Assembly: GCF_042665195.1 (NCBI RefSeq)
Contig: NZ_JBHTBW010000062.1
Span: 62,001 to 126,000, forward strand
Length of the DNA stretch: 64,000 nucleotides
From: Laceyella putida
GTDB lineage: Bacteria > Bacillota > Bacilli > Thermoactinomycetales > Thermoactinomycetaceae
Reading direction: 5' to 3'
A model generated the notes under the pieces. That model was not told the DNA's origin. It saw nothing but the letters and a program-made list of their open reading frames with translations, and made no database searches. This document shows positions 42,929 through 52,362 of this stretch, piece after piece. The stretch's first letter is position 1. Each line of letters begins with the position of its first letter. Both the position numbers and the translations under genes were made by a program.

Positions 42929-43145
42929 AGCCCGGCTGTTTGACGAGGGATTGGTGTAAGGTCTCAATCATGTGATTCCGCTCTTCGGTGGAGCTGTTTT
43001 GCCAGATGACCTCAAACAGGACCCCCAATCCGGGCAACAATTTTTCTTCCCCCTGCCGGATGGAGTCAACCACTAATTCTTGCAGTTCCTGCGGATTCAT
43101 GGTATGAATGTTGTGTATTACTGCACCGCGAATGTTAAAGTTCAT
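42927..43145 (-). CDS. sspI: Small acid-soluble spore protein SspI
   Basis: 72-residue minor spore protein packed in the core of the dormant spore. NFNIRGAVIHNI, VVDSIRQGEEKLLPGLGVLFEVIWQNS and EERNHMIETLHQSL align along the whole length with B. subtilis SspI. AAAGGAGGG lies 8 bases before the ATG. As in Bacillus it lies beside ysgA and pheS. Direct evidence that the organism sporulates; expression late in the forespore is expected. Confidence 0.93.
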   Translation of the reverse strand: MNFNIRGAVIHNIHTMNPQELQELVVDSIRQGEEKLLPGLGVLFEVIWQNSSTEERNHMIETLHQSLVKQPG

Positions 43146-43249
43146 TCCTGAAACCCTCCTTTATCCATAAGTCTGTACGGAAAAAATAACTTTATCCCAA
43201 ACCATTTTGGGTAAGCTAATTTGTAAATGAGCGCGGAGGTGAAAAGTAA

Positions 43250-43915
43250 GTGAGTAAAACGTTTGCAATTATTGGACTGGGCCGATTTGGCGGAAGCGTG
43301 GCGCAAACGCTCCACACGATGGGATATGAAGTGTTGGCCATCGATAAAGACCCCCAGCGTGTACAAGATATGTCGCAAGTGTTAACGCACGCAGTGGAAG
43401 CGGATACGACGGATGAAAATGCGTTGAAATCGCTCGGCATACGCAATTTTGATGTCGTCGTGGTTGCGATTGGCAACGATATTCAAGCGAGTATTTTGAC
43501 AACACTGGTGCTTAAAGAAATCGGATGCCCGAAAGTCGTGGTGAAGGCCGTCAATGAGATGCAAGGCAAGGTGCTGAACAAGCTGGGCGCCGATCGCGTC
43601 GTCTTCCCTGAACGGGATATGGGCGTACGCGTGGTTCATAGCTTAATCTCCCCCAACATCTTGGAGTATATTGAGTTGTCGGAGGACTACAGCATCATTG
43701 AGGTGATTGCCAGCGAATTCTTTGATGGAAAAACGTTGCAAGAATTGGATATTCGGGCTCGGTTTGGCTGCAATGTGATGGCGATCAAAAATGGGGCCAA
43801 GTTCAATATCGCTCCAGCGGCCACGGATGTGATACATAAAGGTGATACCTTGGTTGTGATCGGCCACAACAAAGACTTGAAAAAACTGCAAGAAAAGACG
43901 GATGGCAATGAATAG
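43250..43915 (+). CDS. ktrA: Ktr potassium uptake regulatory subunit (RCK domain)
   Basis: Cytoplasmic RCK ring protein, 221 residues, that gates a KtrB/KtrD potassium channel. The nucleotide-binding fold starts GLGRFGGSVAQTL with the acidic residue in VLAIDKDPQRV. The RCK_C domain (about 135-217), which binds c-di-AMP in relatives, follows after SPNILEYIELSEDYSIIEV. It starts at GTG behind GGAGGTG. No channel subunit gene is adjacent, as for ktrC of B. subtilis, so ktrA and ktrC cannot be told apart here. Confidence 0.88.
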   Translation: MSKTFAIIGLGRFGGSVAQTLHTMGYEVLAIDKDPQRVQDMSQVLTHAVEADTTDENALKSLGIRNFDVVVVAIGNDIQASILTTLVLKEIGCPKVVVKAVNEMQGKVLNKLGADRVVFPERDMGVRVVHSLISPNILEYIELSEDYSIIEVIASEFFDGKTLQELDIRARFGCNVMAIKNGAKFNIAPAATDVIHKGDTLVVIGHNKDLKKLQEKTDGNE

Positions 43916-44714
43916 ACGTGTTTTGATTACTTCGCCCCAAAATGAACAAGTGAAACGCTGGAAGAAGTTGCATAGCAAAAAAGGACGGTTGCAGGAACAA
44001 GCGTTGTTGATTGAGGGAGAGCATCTGTTATTGGAAGCCCATACCGCTTCTGTAAGGTTTGAGGCGATATTGGTCAACAGTGAGAAAGCTGACGCTTGGC
44101 GGCGGATTGAGGGACGGTTGCCGATGGATGTGGTGGTATATGAGTTGGCCCCCGCCATCTTTGATGCCTTGGTGGACACAGAAACGCCGCAAGGAGTGGC
44201 GGCGGTCATTTCGATACCGGTCTGGCCGCGGGAAGCTTGGTTGGAAAAAGAAGGGGATTTGACGTATCTATTACTCGATGCGATTCAAGATCCCGGCAAT
44301 CTCGGGACGATGATACGGACCGCCCAAGCGGCGGGAGTCGATGGAATCCTGTTGGGGAAAGGGACGGTGGACCCGTTTAATGCCAAAGTGGTGCGCGCGG
44401 CCATGGGCGCGATTTTTCGTGTGCCGCTCATTCAAATGGATTTGGCAGAGGCGATTCCCCTTTTGCAAGCGCATGGGGTGACCATCGTAAACACCTCTCC
44501 GCATGCCGGTGCATATCATTTTGATTATCCATATCCATCGAGAGTGGCGCTCCTGTTGGGCAATGAAGGCAGAGGTGTGGATGAAAAGCACCTCGCGCAC
44601 GTGGATGCGGCCATCAAAATTCCCATGCCGGGAGAGACAGAATCATTGAATGTTTCCATAACCAGCGCTATTTTGATGTATGAGCGAATTCGCCAACAAT
44701 TTCAGGGAAGGTAA
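43902..44714 (+). CDS. SpoU/TrmH-type RNA 2'-O-methyltransferase (YsgA-like)
   Basis: SPOUT methyltransferase of 270 residues. An N-terminal substrate-binding domain (LHSKKGRLQEQALLIEGEHLL) precedes the knotted catalytic domain with motif 1 AIQDPGNLGTMIRTAQAAG, motif 2 LLLGNEGRGVDEKHL and motif 3 IKIPMPGETESLNVSITSAIL. The target is probably 23S rRNA, but not readable. It overlaps the ktr gene end by 14 bases; ATG 43908 is an alternative start. In the ysgA position before pheS. Confidence 0.9.
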   Translation: MAMNRRVLITSPQNEQVKRWKKLHSKKGRLQEQALLIEGEHLLLEAHTASVRFEAILVNSEKADAWRRIEGRLPMDVVVYELAPAIFDALVDTETPQGVAAVISIPVWPREAWLEKEGDLTYLLLDAIQDPGNLGTMIRTAQAAGVDGILLGKGTVDPFNAKVVRAAMGAIFRVPLIQMDLAEAIPLLQAHGVTIVNTSPHAGAYHFDYPYPSRVALLLGNEGRGVDEKHLAHVDAAIKIPMPGETESLNVSITSAILMYERIRQQFQGR

Positions 44715-44717
44715 CAG

Positions 44718-44747
44718 TTGCAGGTTGACTTTGGCTTGGCTTATAAT
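44718..44747 (+). promoter_or_regulatory. Promoter of the pheST T-box transcript
   Basis: TTGCAG (44718-44723), an 18-base spacer and TATAAT (44742-44747). Confidence 0.5.
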
Positions 44748-44784
44748 ATTAAATAATTTAATCTGACAATGGTTTTGGATGTCA

Positions 44785-45031
44785 AAAGCGATGACAGAGA
44801 AGAGTAAGCAGTGTAACCTTTCAGGGAGGAGATGCCGTGACTGGAAGCGTCTCTAAGGAATAGGCTGCTGAAGTTCGCTCTGGAGCTGTCCCCTGAAAAC
44901 AAGGTGAGTAGGGGGAACCGGTTTGGCCGTTATCTCTGTGAAGTGGAAAAGAGGGGGAAGTCTGTCTTCTTTTCAAAAAGGGTGGTACCGCGAATCTCTC
45001 GTCCCTTTGGGCGTGGGATTTTTTTATTTTT
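44785..45031 (+). ncRNA. T-box leader (Phe) of pheST
   Basis: T-box riboswitch: the transcript is extended when uncharged tRNA-Phe binds. Visible parts are the AGTAAG box near 44801-44810, the specifier TTC at 44874-44876 in CTGAAGTTCGC, the invariant T-box AGGGTGGTACCGCG (44979-44992), and a terminator with a long T-run ending at 45031. The Phe codon agrees with the downstream pheS. Confidence 0.95.
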
Positions 45032-45054
45032 ATAAGAAGAAGGGAGTTTCGATA

Positions 45055-46056
45055 ATGCGCGAACGTTTAGCGAGCTTGCAAGATGAAGCGGCAATTGCGA
45101 TTGCCAATGCAGAGAGTTTGGACGCGTTACGGGAGCTTAAAGTCAAATACTTAGGGAAAAAGGGCGAATTGACCAGTGTGCTGCGCGGTATGGGAAGTTT
45201 GCCACCGGAAGAGCGCCCGGTGATCGGTGCCTTGGCAAATGAGATTCGTGCCCAACTGGAAACGTTGATTGCCGAGAAAGAAGAGGCGTTTGAAGAAGCT
45301 GTGCTGAATCAGCAATTGGCTGATGAAACGATTGATGTCACGTTGCCTGGAGCCCCGATCAAAGTGGGTTCGGTTCATCCGCTGAATCTGGTGATTGAAC
45401 AGATGGAAGACGTTTTTATCGGAATGGGTTTTGAGATTGCTGAAGGTCCTGAAGTGGAGACGGATAAATATAACTTTGAAGCGTTAAACTTGCCCAAAGA
45501 GCATCCGGCGCGCGATATGCAAGATTCGTTCTACATCACGCCGGAGACATTGTTGCGCACGCACACCTCTTCAGTGCAAGTGCGCACCTTGGAAAAAAAA
45601 GAAGGACATGTGCCCGTACGGATCATTTGTCCAGGAAAGGTATATCGACGCGATGACGATGATGCGACGCATTCTCACCAATTTACGCAAGTGGAAGGTT
45701 TGGTCGTGGATCGCGGCGTGTCGATGAGTGAATTGAACGGTGTCCTGTTGGCGCTGATTGAGAAAATGTTTGGCGAAGGGACGGAGATGCGCTTACGCCC
45801 AAGCTATTTCCCATTTACCGAGCCAAGCGTAGAGGTGGACATCTACCATCCCGAAAAAGGCTGGGTGGAGATTCTGGGAGCCGGCATGGTTCATCCTCGC
45901 GTCTTGGAAAAAGCGGGCTACAATCCGGAGCGCTATTCTGGCTTCGCTTTCGGAATCGGGGTGGAGCGGATCGCGATGCTGAAATATGACATTGATGACA
46001 TTCGTCATTTTTACAATAATGACCTGCGTTTCTTGCGCCAATTCCGTTCTGAGTGA
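45055..46056 (+). CDS. pheS: Phenylalanine--tRNA ligase alpha subunit
   Basis: Catalytic subunit of the alpha2-beta2 enzyme. The start is ATG 45055 behind AAGGGAG, giving 333 residues (MRERLASLQDEA); an upstream in-frame ATG lies inside the T-box leader and is rejected. Coiled-coil arm (about 1-85), then class II motif 1 near PLNLVIEQMEDVFIGMGFEI, motif 2 RIICPGKVYRRDDDDATHSHQF, and motif 3 FAFGIGVERIAML. Operon with pheT 13 bases downstream. Confidence 0.97.
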   Translation: MRERLASLQDEAAIAIANAESLDALRELKVKYLGKKGELTSVLRGMGSLPPEERPVIGALANEIRAQLETLIAEKEEAFEEAVLNQQLADETIDVTLPGAPIKVGSVHPLNLVIEQMEDVFIGMGFEIAEGPEVETDKYNFEALNLPKEHPARDMQDSFYITPETLLRTHTSSVQVRTLEKKEGHVPVRIICPGKVYRRDDDDATHSHQFTQVEGLVVDRGVSMSELNGVLLALIEKMFGEGTEMRLRPSYFPFTEPSVEVDIYHPEKGWVEILGAGMVHPRVLEKAGYNPERYSGFAFGIGVERIAMLKYDIDDIRHFYNNDLRFLRQFRSE

Positions 46057-46069
46057 GGAGTGAAATCAT

Positions 46070-48487
46070 ATGTTAGTATCTTACGAATGGTTATCTCAAT
46101 ATGTGGATTTAGAAGGGATTTCTCCTGAAGATATTGCTGAAGAGTTAAATCGGACGGGTATTGAAGTAGAAGTGATTTACACCCGTGATCCCGGGGTGTC
46201 CGGTGTTGTGATTGGGGAAGTGATGTCGGTTGAGCGCCATCCTGAAGCGGACCGTCTGAATGTCTGCTTGGTAAACGTAGGGAAAGGGCAAGTGTTGCAA
46301 ATTGTATGCGGCGCGAAAAACGTGGCGGCTGGGCAACGGGTGCCTGTCGCTTTGGTTGGGGCCAAACTGCCGGGTGGCCTGCATATTAAAAAAGCCCAAT
46401 TGCGCGGGGTGGAATCGAACGGGATGATTTGTTCCGCCCAAGAGTTGGGTTTCCCGGAAAAGGTGCTGATGAAAGAGCAGACCGAAGGCATTTTGGTGCT
46501 GGAGGCAGATGCGCCGATCGGCACCGACATTAAAGAATACTTAAGCATGAATGACCAAGTGATTGAATTGCAATTAACGCCGAACCGTTCCGATTGTTTG
46601 GGAATGATCGGGGTGGCTTATGAAGTGGCGGCGATTTTTGACCGTGAGTTGCGTTTGCCCATGATGCAACAGCTCCCTCCGCAATATGAGGCGCCGCTCA
46701 ATATTTACATCGAATCTGAAGAAGATTGCCCTTTTTATGCGGCCCAAGTGGTGCATGACCTCAAAGTGGGGCCTTCTCCCCAATGGATGCAAAACCGCTT
46801 GATCTCGGCGGGGATTCGTCCAATCAACAATATTGTTGACATTACGAACTACGTCATGCTCGAGACCGGTCAACCATTGCATGCCTTTGATTACAACCAG
46901 GTTCAAGAGGGGCAAATCGTCGTCCGCCGCGCTTTGGCTGGCGAACAGATCGTGACCCTGGACAGTGTTCCCCGCACATGTGACCAAGAGATGTTGCTGA
47001 TTACCGACGGAGAAAAACCCTTGGCTTTGGCGGGGGTCATGGGTGGGGAATCTTCCGAGGTGACGGATCAGACGGTGACGATTTTGTTGGAAGCCGCTTT
47101 CTTTGATCCACAAGTGGTACGGCAAACGTCTCGCAAACTGGGCTTGCGTTCCGACGCGAGCGCGCGGTTTGAAAAAGGGGTGGATCCGGAAGGTATTTTG
47201 CCGGCATTAGCCCGGGCTGTGCAATTGCTCTGTCAAATCGCCGGTGGCGCCGTAGCTTCTGAGCCATTAGTGAAAAAAGCGGGCGATGTCGAAGATATCG
47301 TCATCGACCTGCGCCACGAACGATTGGTGAATCTCTTGGGTGTACAGTTAAGCCAGGAAGAAGTGGTGGATATCTTCCGTCGTTTGCGGTTCCCGATCGA
47401 AACCACTGAAGGGGGCTATGCTGTGCAAGTCCCGACCAGACGCCCCGATATCACGATTGAAGTGGATTTGATCGAAGAAGTGGCGCGGCTGTATGGTTAT
47501 GACCGCATTCCCACCACGTTGCCATGGGGCCAGCAACCACCGGGTGGGTTGACTGAGGAGCAGAAGGTGCGTCGGGTGATTCGTCATACCTTAAGGGACT
47601 TGGGACTCTCTGAGGTGTTGACATATAGCTTAACTTCCCAAGCGCTGGAACAAGAAGTGGCTTCCCTGTACACTGTGGAAACCCATATTCCGCTGGCCAT
47701 GCCGATGAGCAACGAACACGCCGTGTTGCGCACCAACCTGCTTCCGCATTTGATTGAAACGGCTGCGTATAACCAGCGCCATGGGAATGAACGCGTGCAG
47801 ATCTTTGAATTGGCTCGGGTGTATCTGCCTAACACGGCGGAAGGGCAAGTTTTGCCAGAAGAGCGGTTAGTCCTGGCCGGGTTATTGACGGGAAAACAAC
47901 ACACCAGCATCTGGAAAGGGGAGGCATTGCCAGCCGGTGATTTCTACACGGCCAAAGGGGTATTAGAAGCGCTGTTCACGCGCTTGGGCGTCTTTGACGT
48001 GGAATATCAGGCTGTTGCTCCACATGGTTTCCACCCTGGTCGCACCGCTCAGATATTGATTAACGGAGAGTTTGTCGGCTTGCTTGGTGAACTCCATCCA
48101 ACATTGGCGAAGAAATATGATTTGCTTCGCCCCGTCGCGTTCCAAGTCGATGCGGAAAAACTGATCGCGGCCATAGAGGGCCCATTGGTGTATCAGCCGA
48201 TTCCGCGTGTTCCAGCGGTTACGCGTGACTTGGCCGTGATTGTCGATGAAGAGACGCCAGTCGGTTTATTGGAAGCAGGAATTTGGCAAGCGGGTGGAGA
48301 ATTGATTGAGTCTGTGGCACTGTTTGACGTTTTTGCGGGAGAACAGATTGGCGCGGGCAAGAAAAACGTCGCATTCTCGTTAGCTTATCGCGCAGCGGAT
48401 CGCACCTTGACAGATGAGGAAGTTTCTGAAGTGCATGCGCGTGTAGTCAACCATCTTGCGGAGGCATTTGGCGCCAAATTGCGTTAA
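46070..48487 (+). CDS. pheT: Phenylalanine--tRNA ligase beta subunit
   Basis: 805-residue tRNA-binding and editing subunit. The N-terminal OB-fold tRNA-binding domain (about 40-150; NVCLVNVGKGQVLQIVCGA, LPGGLHIKKAQLRGVESNGMI) is followed by the B3/B4 editing region (LTPNRSDCLGMIGVAYE, INNIVDITNYVMLETGQPLHA), the B5 domain (VPTRRPDITIEVDLIEEVARLYG) and the C-terminal FDX-ACB domain (PRVPAVTRDLAVIVDEETPVG). GAGGAGTGA precedes the ATG. Confidence 0.97.
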   Translation: MLVSYEWLSQYVDLEGISPEDIAEELNRTGIEVEVIYTRDPGVSGVVIGEVMSVERHPEADRLNVCLVNVGKGQVLQIVCGAKNVAAGQRVPVALVGAKLPGGLHIKKAQLRGVESNGMICSAQELGFPEKVLMKEQTEGILVLEADAPIGTDIKEYLSMNDQVIELQLTPNRSDCLGMIGVAYEVAAIFDRELRLPMMQQLPPQYEAPLNIYIESEEDCPFYAAQVVHDLKVGPSPQWMQNRLISAGIRPINNIVDITNYVMLETGQPLHAFDYNQVQEGQIVVRRALAGEQIVTLDSVPRTCDQEMLLITDGEKPLALAGVMGGESSEVTDQTVTILLEAAFFDPQVVRQTSRKLGLRSDASARFEKGVDPEGILPALARAVQLLCQIAGGAVASEPLVKKAGDVEDIVIDLRHERLVNLLGVQLSQEEVVDIFRRLRFPIETTEGGYAVQVPTRRPDITIEVDLIEEVARLYGYDRIPTTLPWGQQPPGGLTEEQKVRRVIRHTLRDLGLSEVLTYSLTSQALEQEVASLYTVETHIPLAMPMSNEHAVLRTNLLPHLIETAAYNQRHGNERVQIFELARVYLPNTAEGQVLPEERLVLAGLLTGKQHTSIWKGEALPAGDFYTAKGVLEALFTRLGVFDVEYQAVAPHGFHPGRTAQILINGEFVGLLGELHPTLAKKYDLLRPVAFQVDAEKLIAAIEGPLVYQPIPRVPAVTRDLAVIVDEETPVGLLEAGIWQAGGELIESVALFDVFAGEQIGAGKKNVAFSLAYRAADRTLTDEEVSEVHARVVNHLAEAFGAKLR

Positions 48488-48530
48488 CAGTAAGGCGGTA
48501 ATCGGCCTGTATGCACCATCTAGCTGAGAA

Positions 48531-48552
48531 CCTTCACCTTCCGTGAAGGAGG
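48531..48552 (+). promoter_or_regulatory. Hairpin overlapping the zapA ribosome-binding site
   Basis: CCTTCAC (48531-48537) pairs with GTGAAGG (48543-48549), which covers part of the zapA Shine-Dalgarno AAGGAGG (48546-48552). It could limit zapA translation. Confidence 0.35.
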
Positions 48553-48559
48553 CGGTAAG

Positions 48560-48808
48560 ATGAAAAATAAACTGAGTGTTGAGATCTATGGACAACAGTA
48601 TAATTTGACCGGCAAAGCGAGCCCGGGACATATGCGTCAGGTGGCGAGCCATGTGGATGAGAAGATGCGACAGATCGCCGACAAAAATCCCCGGCTCGAC
48701 ACGACGCGGTTGGCCGTGTTGTCCGCGGTCAACATTGCAGATGAGTTTTTGAAGCTGAAACAAGAACATGATGAAATCATGCACCTGATCGAGGATGAGG
48801 AACCATAG
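48560..48808 (+). CDS. zapA: Cell division protein ZapA
   Basis: 82-residue FtsZ-ring-associated protein. The N-terminal beta part NKLSVEIYGQQYNLTGKASPGHMRQVA and the following helices with VDEKMRQIADKNPRLDTTRLAVLSAVNIADE are typical; a short coiled coil ends the protein. It lies downstream of pheT as yshA does in B. subtilis, 9 bases before the cvpA-like gene. Confidence 0.93.
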   Translation: MKNKLSVEIYGQQYNLTGKASPGHMRQVASHVDEKMRQIADKNPRLDTTRLAVLSAVNIADEFLKLKQEHDEIMHLIEDEEP

Positions 48809-48817
48809 GAGGATCTG

Positions 48818-49342
48818 ATGAATACGTTTGATCTCATTGTGCTACTCTTATTGGTCGGGGCTGTTTTTCAAGGGTATCAGCGAGGATTGGTGTTACAGGC
48901 CGCCTCGCTCCTTTGTTATGCGATCAGCATTTGGATAGCGTACCAGTTTGCGGATGAATTGGCCCCGGTTTTGGCGAAAGCTTGGCCTTTGCCTGAAACG
49001 GGTGAGACGGCCTTGCTCTCTTTTCTGCGCGTGAATCAGTTGCTTTATTCGGCTGTTGCGTTCGTGATTTTGATGTTTGGCAGCCGGATCGTGTTGTCGC
49101 TGGCGGTCACATTCATCAATCAAGTGGCTAAGTTGCCCGTGGTGTCCATCTTTAACCGTTCTGGCGGGGTGGTGTTCGCCTTGGCCAAGATCACGATTGT
49201 GACAATCGTGGTGGTGCATTTGCTAACCATCTTGCCTTGGGCAACCGGACAAGCGGCGATGAAAGAATCCTTCGTGGCGCAAACATGCATCCAAATGACC
49301 CCGACGTTGACCAAAGAAATGAAGATGTGGTTCAATCAATGA
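48818..49342 (+). CDS. CvpA family membrane protein (YshB-like)
   Basis: 174-residue membrane protein with four hydrophobic segments (about 4-23, 28-47, 72-95, 112-136). The pattern LLLLVGAVFQGYQRGLVLQAASLLCY is characteristic of the CvpA/YshB family, named for colicin V production in E. coli. Its molecular role is not settled. AGGAGGAT precedes the ATG; it forms an operon with zapA and ends in a terminator. Confidence 0.9.
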   Translation: MNTFDLIVLLLLVGAVFQGYQRGLVLQAASLLCYAISIWIAYQFADELAPVLAKAWPLPETGETALLSFLRVNQLLYSAVAFVILMFGSRIVLSLAVTFINQVAKLPVVSIFNRSGGVVFALAKITIVTIVVVHLLTILPWATGQAAMKESFVAQTCIQMTPTLTKEMKMWFNQ

Positions 49343-49378
49343 AAAAATCACCTTGTCTCTTGGACAAGGTGATTTTTT
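49342..49378. terminator. Terminator after the cvpA-like gene
   Basis: AAAAATCACCTTGTC / GACAAGGTGATTTTT with a 5-base loop; T-runs on both strands suit the convergent gene pair. Confidence 0.88.
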
Positions 49379-49410
49379 CATGAAGTGAAGTTGGATTGTA
49401 TTTAGGTAGA

Positions 49411-50370
49411 TCAATCGGGTTTGCGGTGCTCAAGCAGTTTCTTGGCCAACGGGTTTACGATTTCGTGTCCGCGCAGTTGGGTGCGCCAATGGGTGGGAAT
49501 GGCTTGGATTCCATCGCGGAGACCGGCGAGTCCCCCGACGATCGCCGCATTGGTGTCGGTATCTTGTCCCAGTTGAATGGCCGCTTTGACCGCGCCGACA
49601 TACGTGTCGTTCTTTAGCGACAAACGGGCGGCATGGAGGCTGGCGACCACATAGCCGCTTCCATCGCTGAACGGCTCGCTGTCTGGCCGGATTTCCCATT
49701 CCAGCGCTTGTTCATGTGTCGGCTGATTTTTATAAATATCACGCAGGACCCTTAAAGCATCGGCGTAGGCTTCCTCCCAAGGGAGGCCCTGGATTAAACG
49801 CCGTGCCCAAAGGCAGTAAAGAGCGCAACAGGCTTGATTCGTTTCGTGGCCATGGGTGACCACGGATTGGAGATGCGCGTCATGGACCAAGGCTTCATCC
49901 GTTCCGAGATGCCAAAGGGCAAGCGGCAAAACGCGCATCAACGAGCCGTTGCCTTTTCCTTCCGAACGGATAAAGCCCGCTTTGGCAGGTGGAACCCCAT
50001 GATGCTGAATCGCGCGGAGCGCTTCGCTGGTTTGGACGCCGATATCAAACACATTTTGGTCAACCGCATATTCGCCACGCTCAGCCCAGGCGATGATGCG
50101 TGTAGCAAAGTCGTTGACATCCAGTTGGTCGCATGTTAGCAAAGAATCCAACAGAGCCAAGGCCTGGGCACCATCATCCGACCAAGTGCCTGGCGGAATC
50201 GATGGATAGGTGCGGGAGAAATCGGTTGGCGGTTGCATATCGATTTGATCCGCCGGGGGAAGTTCGTGAGCTTGTTTAAATTCGTAAGGGACCCCAAGGG
50301 CGTCGCCGATCAGTAGACCCCATAATCCCCCCAAGATGCGATCTTCCATGCTGAGTTGAGATTGTGCCAT
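49411..50370 (-). CDS. ADP-ribosylglycohydrolase family protein
   Basis: DraG/ARH-fold hydrolase, 319 residues from ATG 50370 behind AAAGGAA. The two-magnesium site appears as WSDDGAQALALLDSLL and DTDTNAAIVGGLAGLRDG; the N-terminal GGLWGLLIGDALGVPYEF and the middle GKGNGSLMRVLPLALWH and VTHGHETNQACCA are family motifs. Such enzymes remove ADP-ribose from proteins, nucleic acids or small molecules; the substrate is unknown. No ADP-ribosyltransferase toxin gene is adjacent. Convergent with zapA-cvpA. Confidence 0.88.
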   Translation of the reverse strand: MAQSQLSMEDRILGGLWGLLIGDALGVPYEFKQAHELPPADQIDMQPPTDFSRTYPSIPPGTWSDDGAQALALLDSLLTCDQLDVNDFATRIIAWAERGEYAVDQNVFDIGVQTSEALRAIQHHGVPPAKAGFIRSEGKGNGSLMRVLPLALWHLGTDEALVHDAHLQSVVTHGHETNQACCALYCLWARRLIQGLPWEEAYADALRVLRDIYKNQPTHEQALEWEIRPDSEPFSDGSGYVVASLHAARLSLKNDTYVGAVKAAIQLGQDTDTNAAIVGGLAGLRDGIQAIPTHWRTQLRGHEIVNPLAKKLLEHRKPD

Positions 50371-50558
50371 GGGAATGTTCCTTTCCATTGAGTGATCAAC
50401 TTCATTATAAAACAAAATCGGGGGGCGGAAAGGGCGATTGCGCGGGCGACAAGAGATTGACATAACCGGGGCCGTGTCAGGTCAACAGGTCCCAACCTTT
50501 TTGTGCCCACAAGCTGTGCCTTTTTGGATAGAATAGGAAAGACAGGAGGGACAGAAAG

Positions 50559-52280
50559 ATGAACAACAAACAAATCGCAGGCGTATTGAACCAATTGGCC
50601 GACTTGATGGAGATCAGCGGTGAAAATGGGTTTAAAGTGAATGCTTATCGGCGGGCGGCGCGCACGGCGGAAAATCATCGCACGCCTCTTCGGGAAATGC
50701 TGAACCGTTTGGTGGAATTACCCGGGATCGGCAAGGGAACCGCAGGGGTGATTGAAGAGATTGTGACGACAGGGACAACTTCGCTGCTGGAAGAGTTGAG
50801 GCAAACGTTACCCCCCGCTTTGCCGGATTTGTTGCACTTGCCTGGCATGGGGCCCCGTTCGATCTATCTGTTATATAAGGAATTGAATGTGGTTGACCTC
50901 CCCACATTGCAAGCGGCGGCTGAACAAGGAAAAATACGGTCTTTAAGCGGATTTGGCCCCAAAAAGGAACAGAAGATCCTGGAAGCGATTCAGCATGTTA
51001 AAAACCGCCCCGACCGTCATTTGTTGCATGAGGCACTTATCGTGGCCGAGAGATTGAGCGCGCATTTGCAAGGAATGGAAGAGGTACAGCGGATGGAACT
51101 GGCGGGGAGTTTGCGCAGGCAGAAAGAAACCATTAAGGACATTGATTTCGTGATTGCGACGGTGGCCCCCCGGCAATTGGGAGAGCGCATTGTATCCTTG
51201 CCGGAAGTGCGAGAAATCGTCGGACAAGGGGAGACCAAGGTCAGTGTGCGGGTGGCGGTTGGTGAAGTGGAGATGGGGGTGGACTTCCGTCTGGTCACGC
51301 CTGAGCAATTTGCCAGCGCGCTCCATCATTTTACGGGATCGACGGAACATAACATCCGCATACGCCAAAGAGCCAAAGAATTGGGATGGAAAGTGAGCGA
51401 ATATGGCATCTTGGATGGGGAAACGGGGGAAGTGACCACATTTGCGGACGAGGCCCAATTCTTCCGCCAGTTAGGTCTCTCTTATGTACCGCCGGAATTG
51501 AGGGAAGATCGCGGCGAGATGGAACGGGCAAGAGTTGGTGAACTGCCCCGGCTCATTTCCGATGCAGACATCCGAGCCGATTTACATATGCATACCGAGT
51601 TCAGCGATGGCGCCGATTCCATCTATGACATGGCCATCGCGGCGAAAGCCAAAGGCTATGAATATATAGCGATTACCGACCATTCCCAATCATTGAAAGT
51701 GGCGAATGGACTCACGGTGGATGAATTGATTGCGCAATGGCAAGAAATCGAGCAAGTGAATCGGGAGATTACCGATATTACCATTCTCAAAGGGGCCGAA
51801 GTCGACATCTTGCCAGACGGCAAATTGGATTATCCCGATGAAATCTTGGCCCAGCTCGATTTAGTCATTGCCGCCGTCCACACAAGCATGAAACAGGATG
51901 AACAAACGATGACCAGGCGAATCATTGCGGCCATGGAGAATCCCCATGTGCACATGTTGGCCCATCCGACAGGAAGGTTGCTGTTGCGCCGGGAGGCTTA
52001 CGCTTTGGATATCGACGCCATTTTCAAAACAGCGCAAGCGACCGGTACGATCATCGAATTAAACGCCAATCCGCATCGCCTTGACCTGAGCGATGTGCTA
52101 TTGCAAAAAGCAAAAGAGGAGTATGGCCTTACGTTTGCGATTAATACCGACGCGCATTCCGTGCATGGCCAGGATGTGATGCGTTATGGAGTGGCCACAG
52201 CCAGACGGGGTTGGTTGGAAGCGAAAGATGTGGTCAATACGTATCCGTTGGCAGAATTGAAAAAGAGATTGATCAAATAA
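50559..52280 (+). CDS. polX: DNA polymerase X with PHP domain
   Basis: 573-residue base-excision-repair polymerase with exonuclease. N-terminal helix-hairpin-helix region (LVELPGIGKGTAGVIEEI, LLHLPGMGPRSIYLLYKEL), polymerase palm with AGSLRRQKETIKDIDFVIA, then FTGSTEHNIRIRQRAKELG. The C-terminal PHP domain (about 335-570) has DLHMHTEFSDGADSI, AITDHSQSL, AAVHTSMKQD, HPTGRLLL and NTDAHSV, whose His/Asp/Glu residues bind the metals for 3'-5' exonuclease. In the yshC position before mutS2. Confidence 0.95.
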   Translation: MNNKQIAGVLNQLADLMEISGENGFKVNAYRRAARTAENHRTPLREMLNRLVELPGIGKGTAGVIEEIVTTGTTSLLEELRQTLPPALPDLLHLPGMGPRSIYLLYKELNVVDLPTLQAAAEQGKIRSLSGFGPKKEQKILEAIQHVKNRPDRHLLHEALIVAERLSAHLQGMEEVQRMELAGSLRRQKETIKDIDFVIATVAPRQLGERIVSLPEVREIVGQGETKVSVRVAVGEVEMGVDFRLVTPEQFASALHHFTGSTEHNIRIRQRAKELGWKVSEYGILDGETGEVTTFADEAQFFRQLGLSYVPPELREDRGEMERARVGELPRLISDADIRADLHMHTEFSDGADSIYDMAIAAKAKGYEYIAITDHSQSLKVANGLTVDELIAQWQEIEQVNREITDITILKGAEVDILPDGKLDYPDEILAQLDLVIAAVHTSMKQDEQTMTRRIIAAMENPHVHMLAHPTGRLLLRREAYALDIDAIFKTAQATGTIIELNANPHRLDLSDVLLQKAKEEYGLTFAINTDAHSVHGQDVMRYGVATARRGWLEAKDVVNTYPLAELKKRLIK

Positions 52281-52362
52281 AACCCTTTCGTTTGCAGAGG
52301 AATGAAATGGGACGGAGTTCGGCATAATAACGAAAAATACCAACCTGGGAAAGGGTTGTTGT

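Noticed and set aside
44923..45054. N-terminal extension of pheS
   Set aside because: It translates the T-box leader and terminator; conserved PheS begins at ATG 45055.
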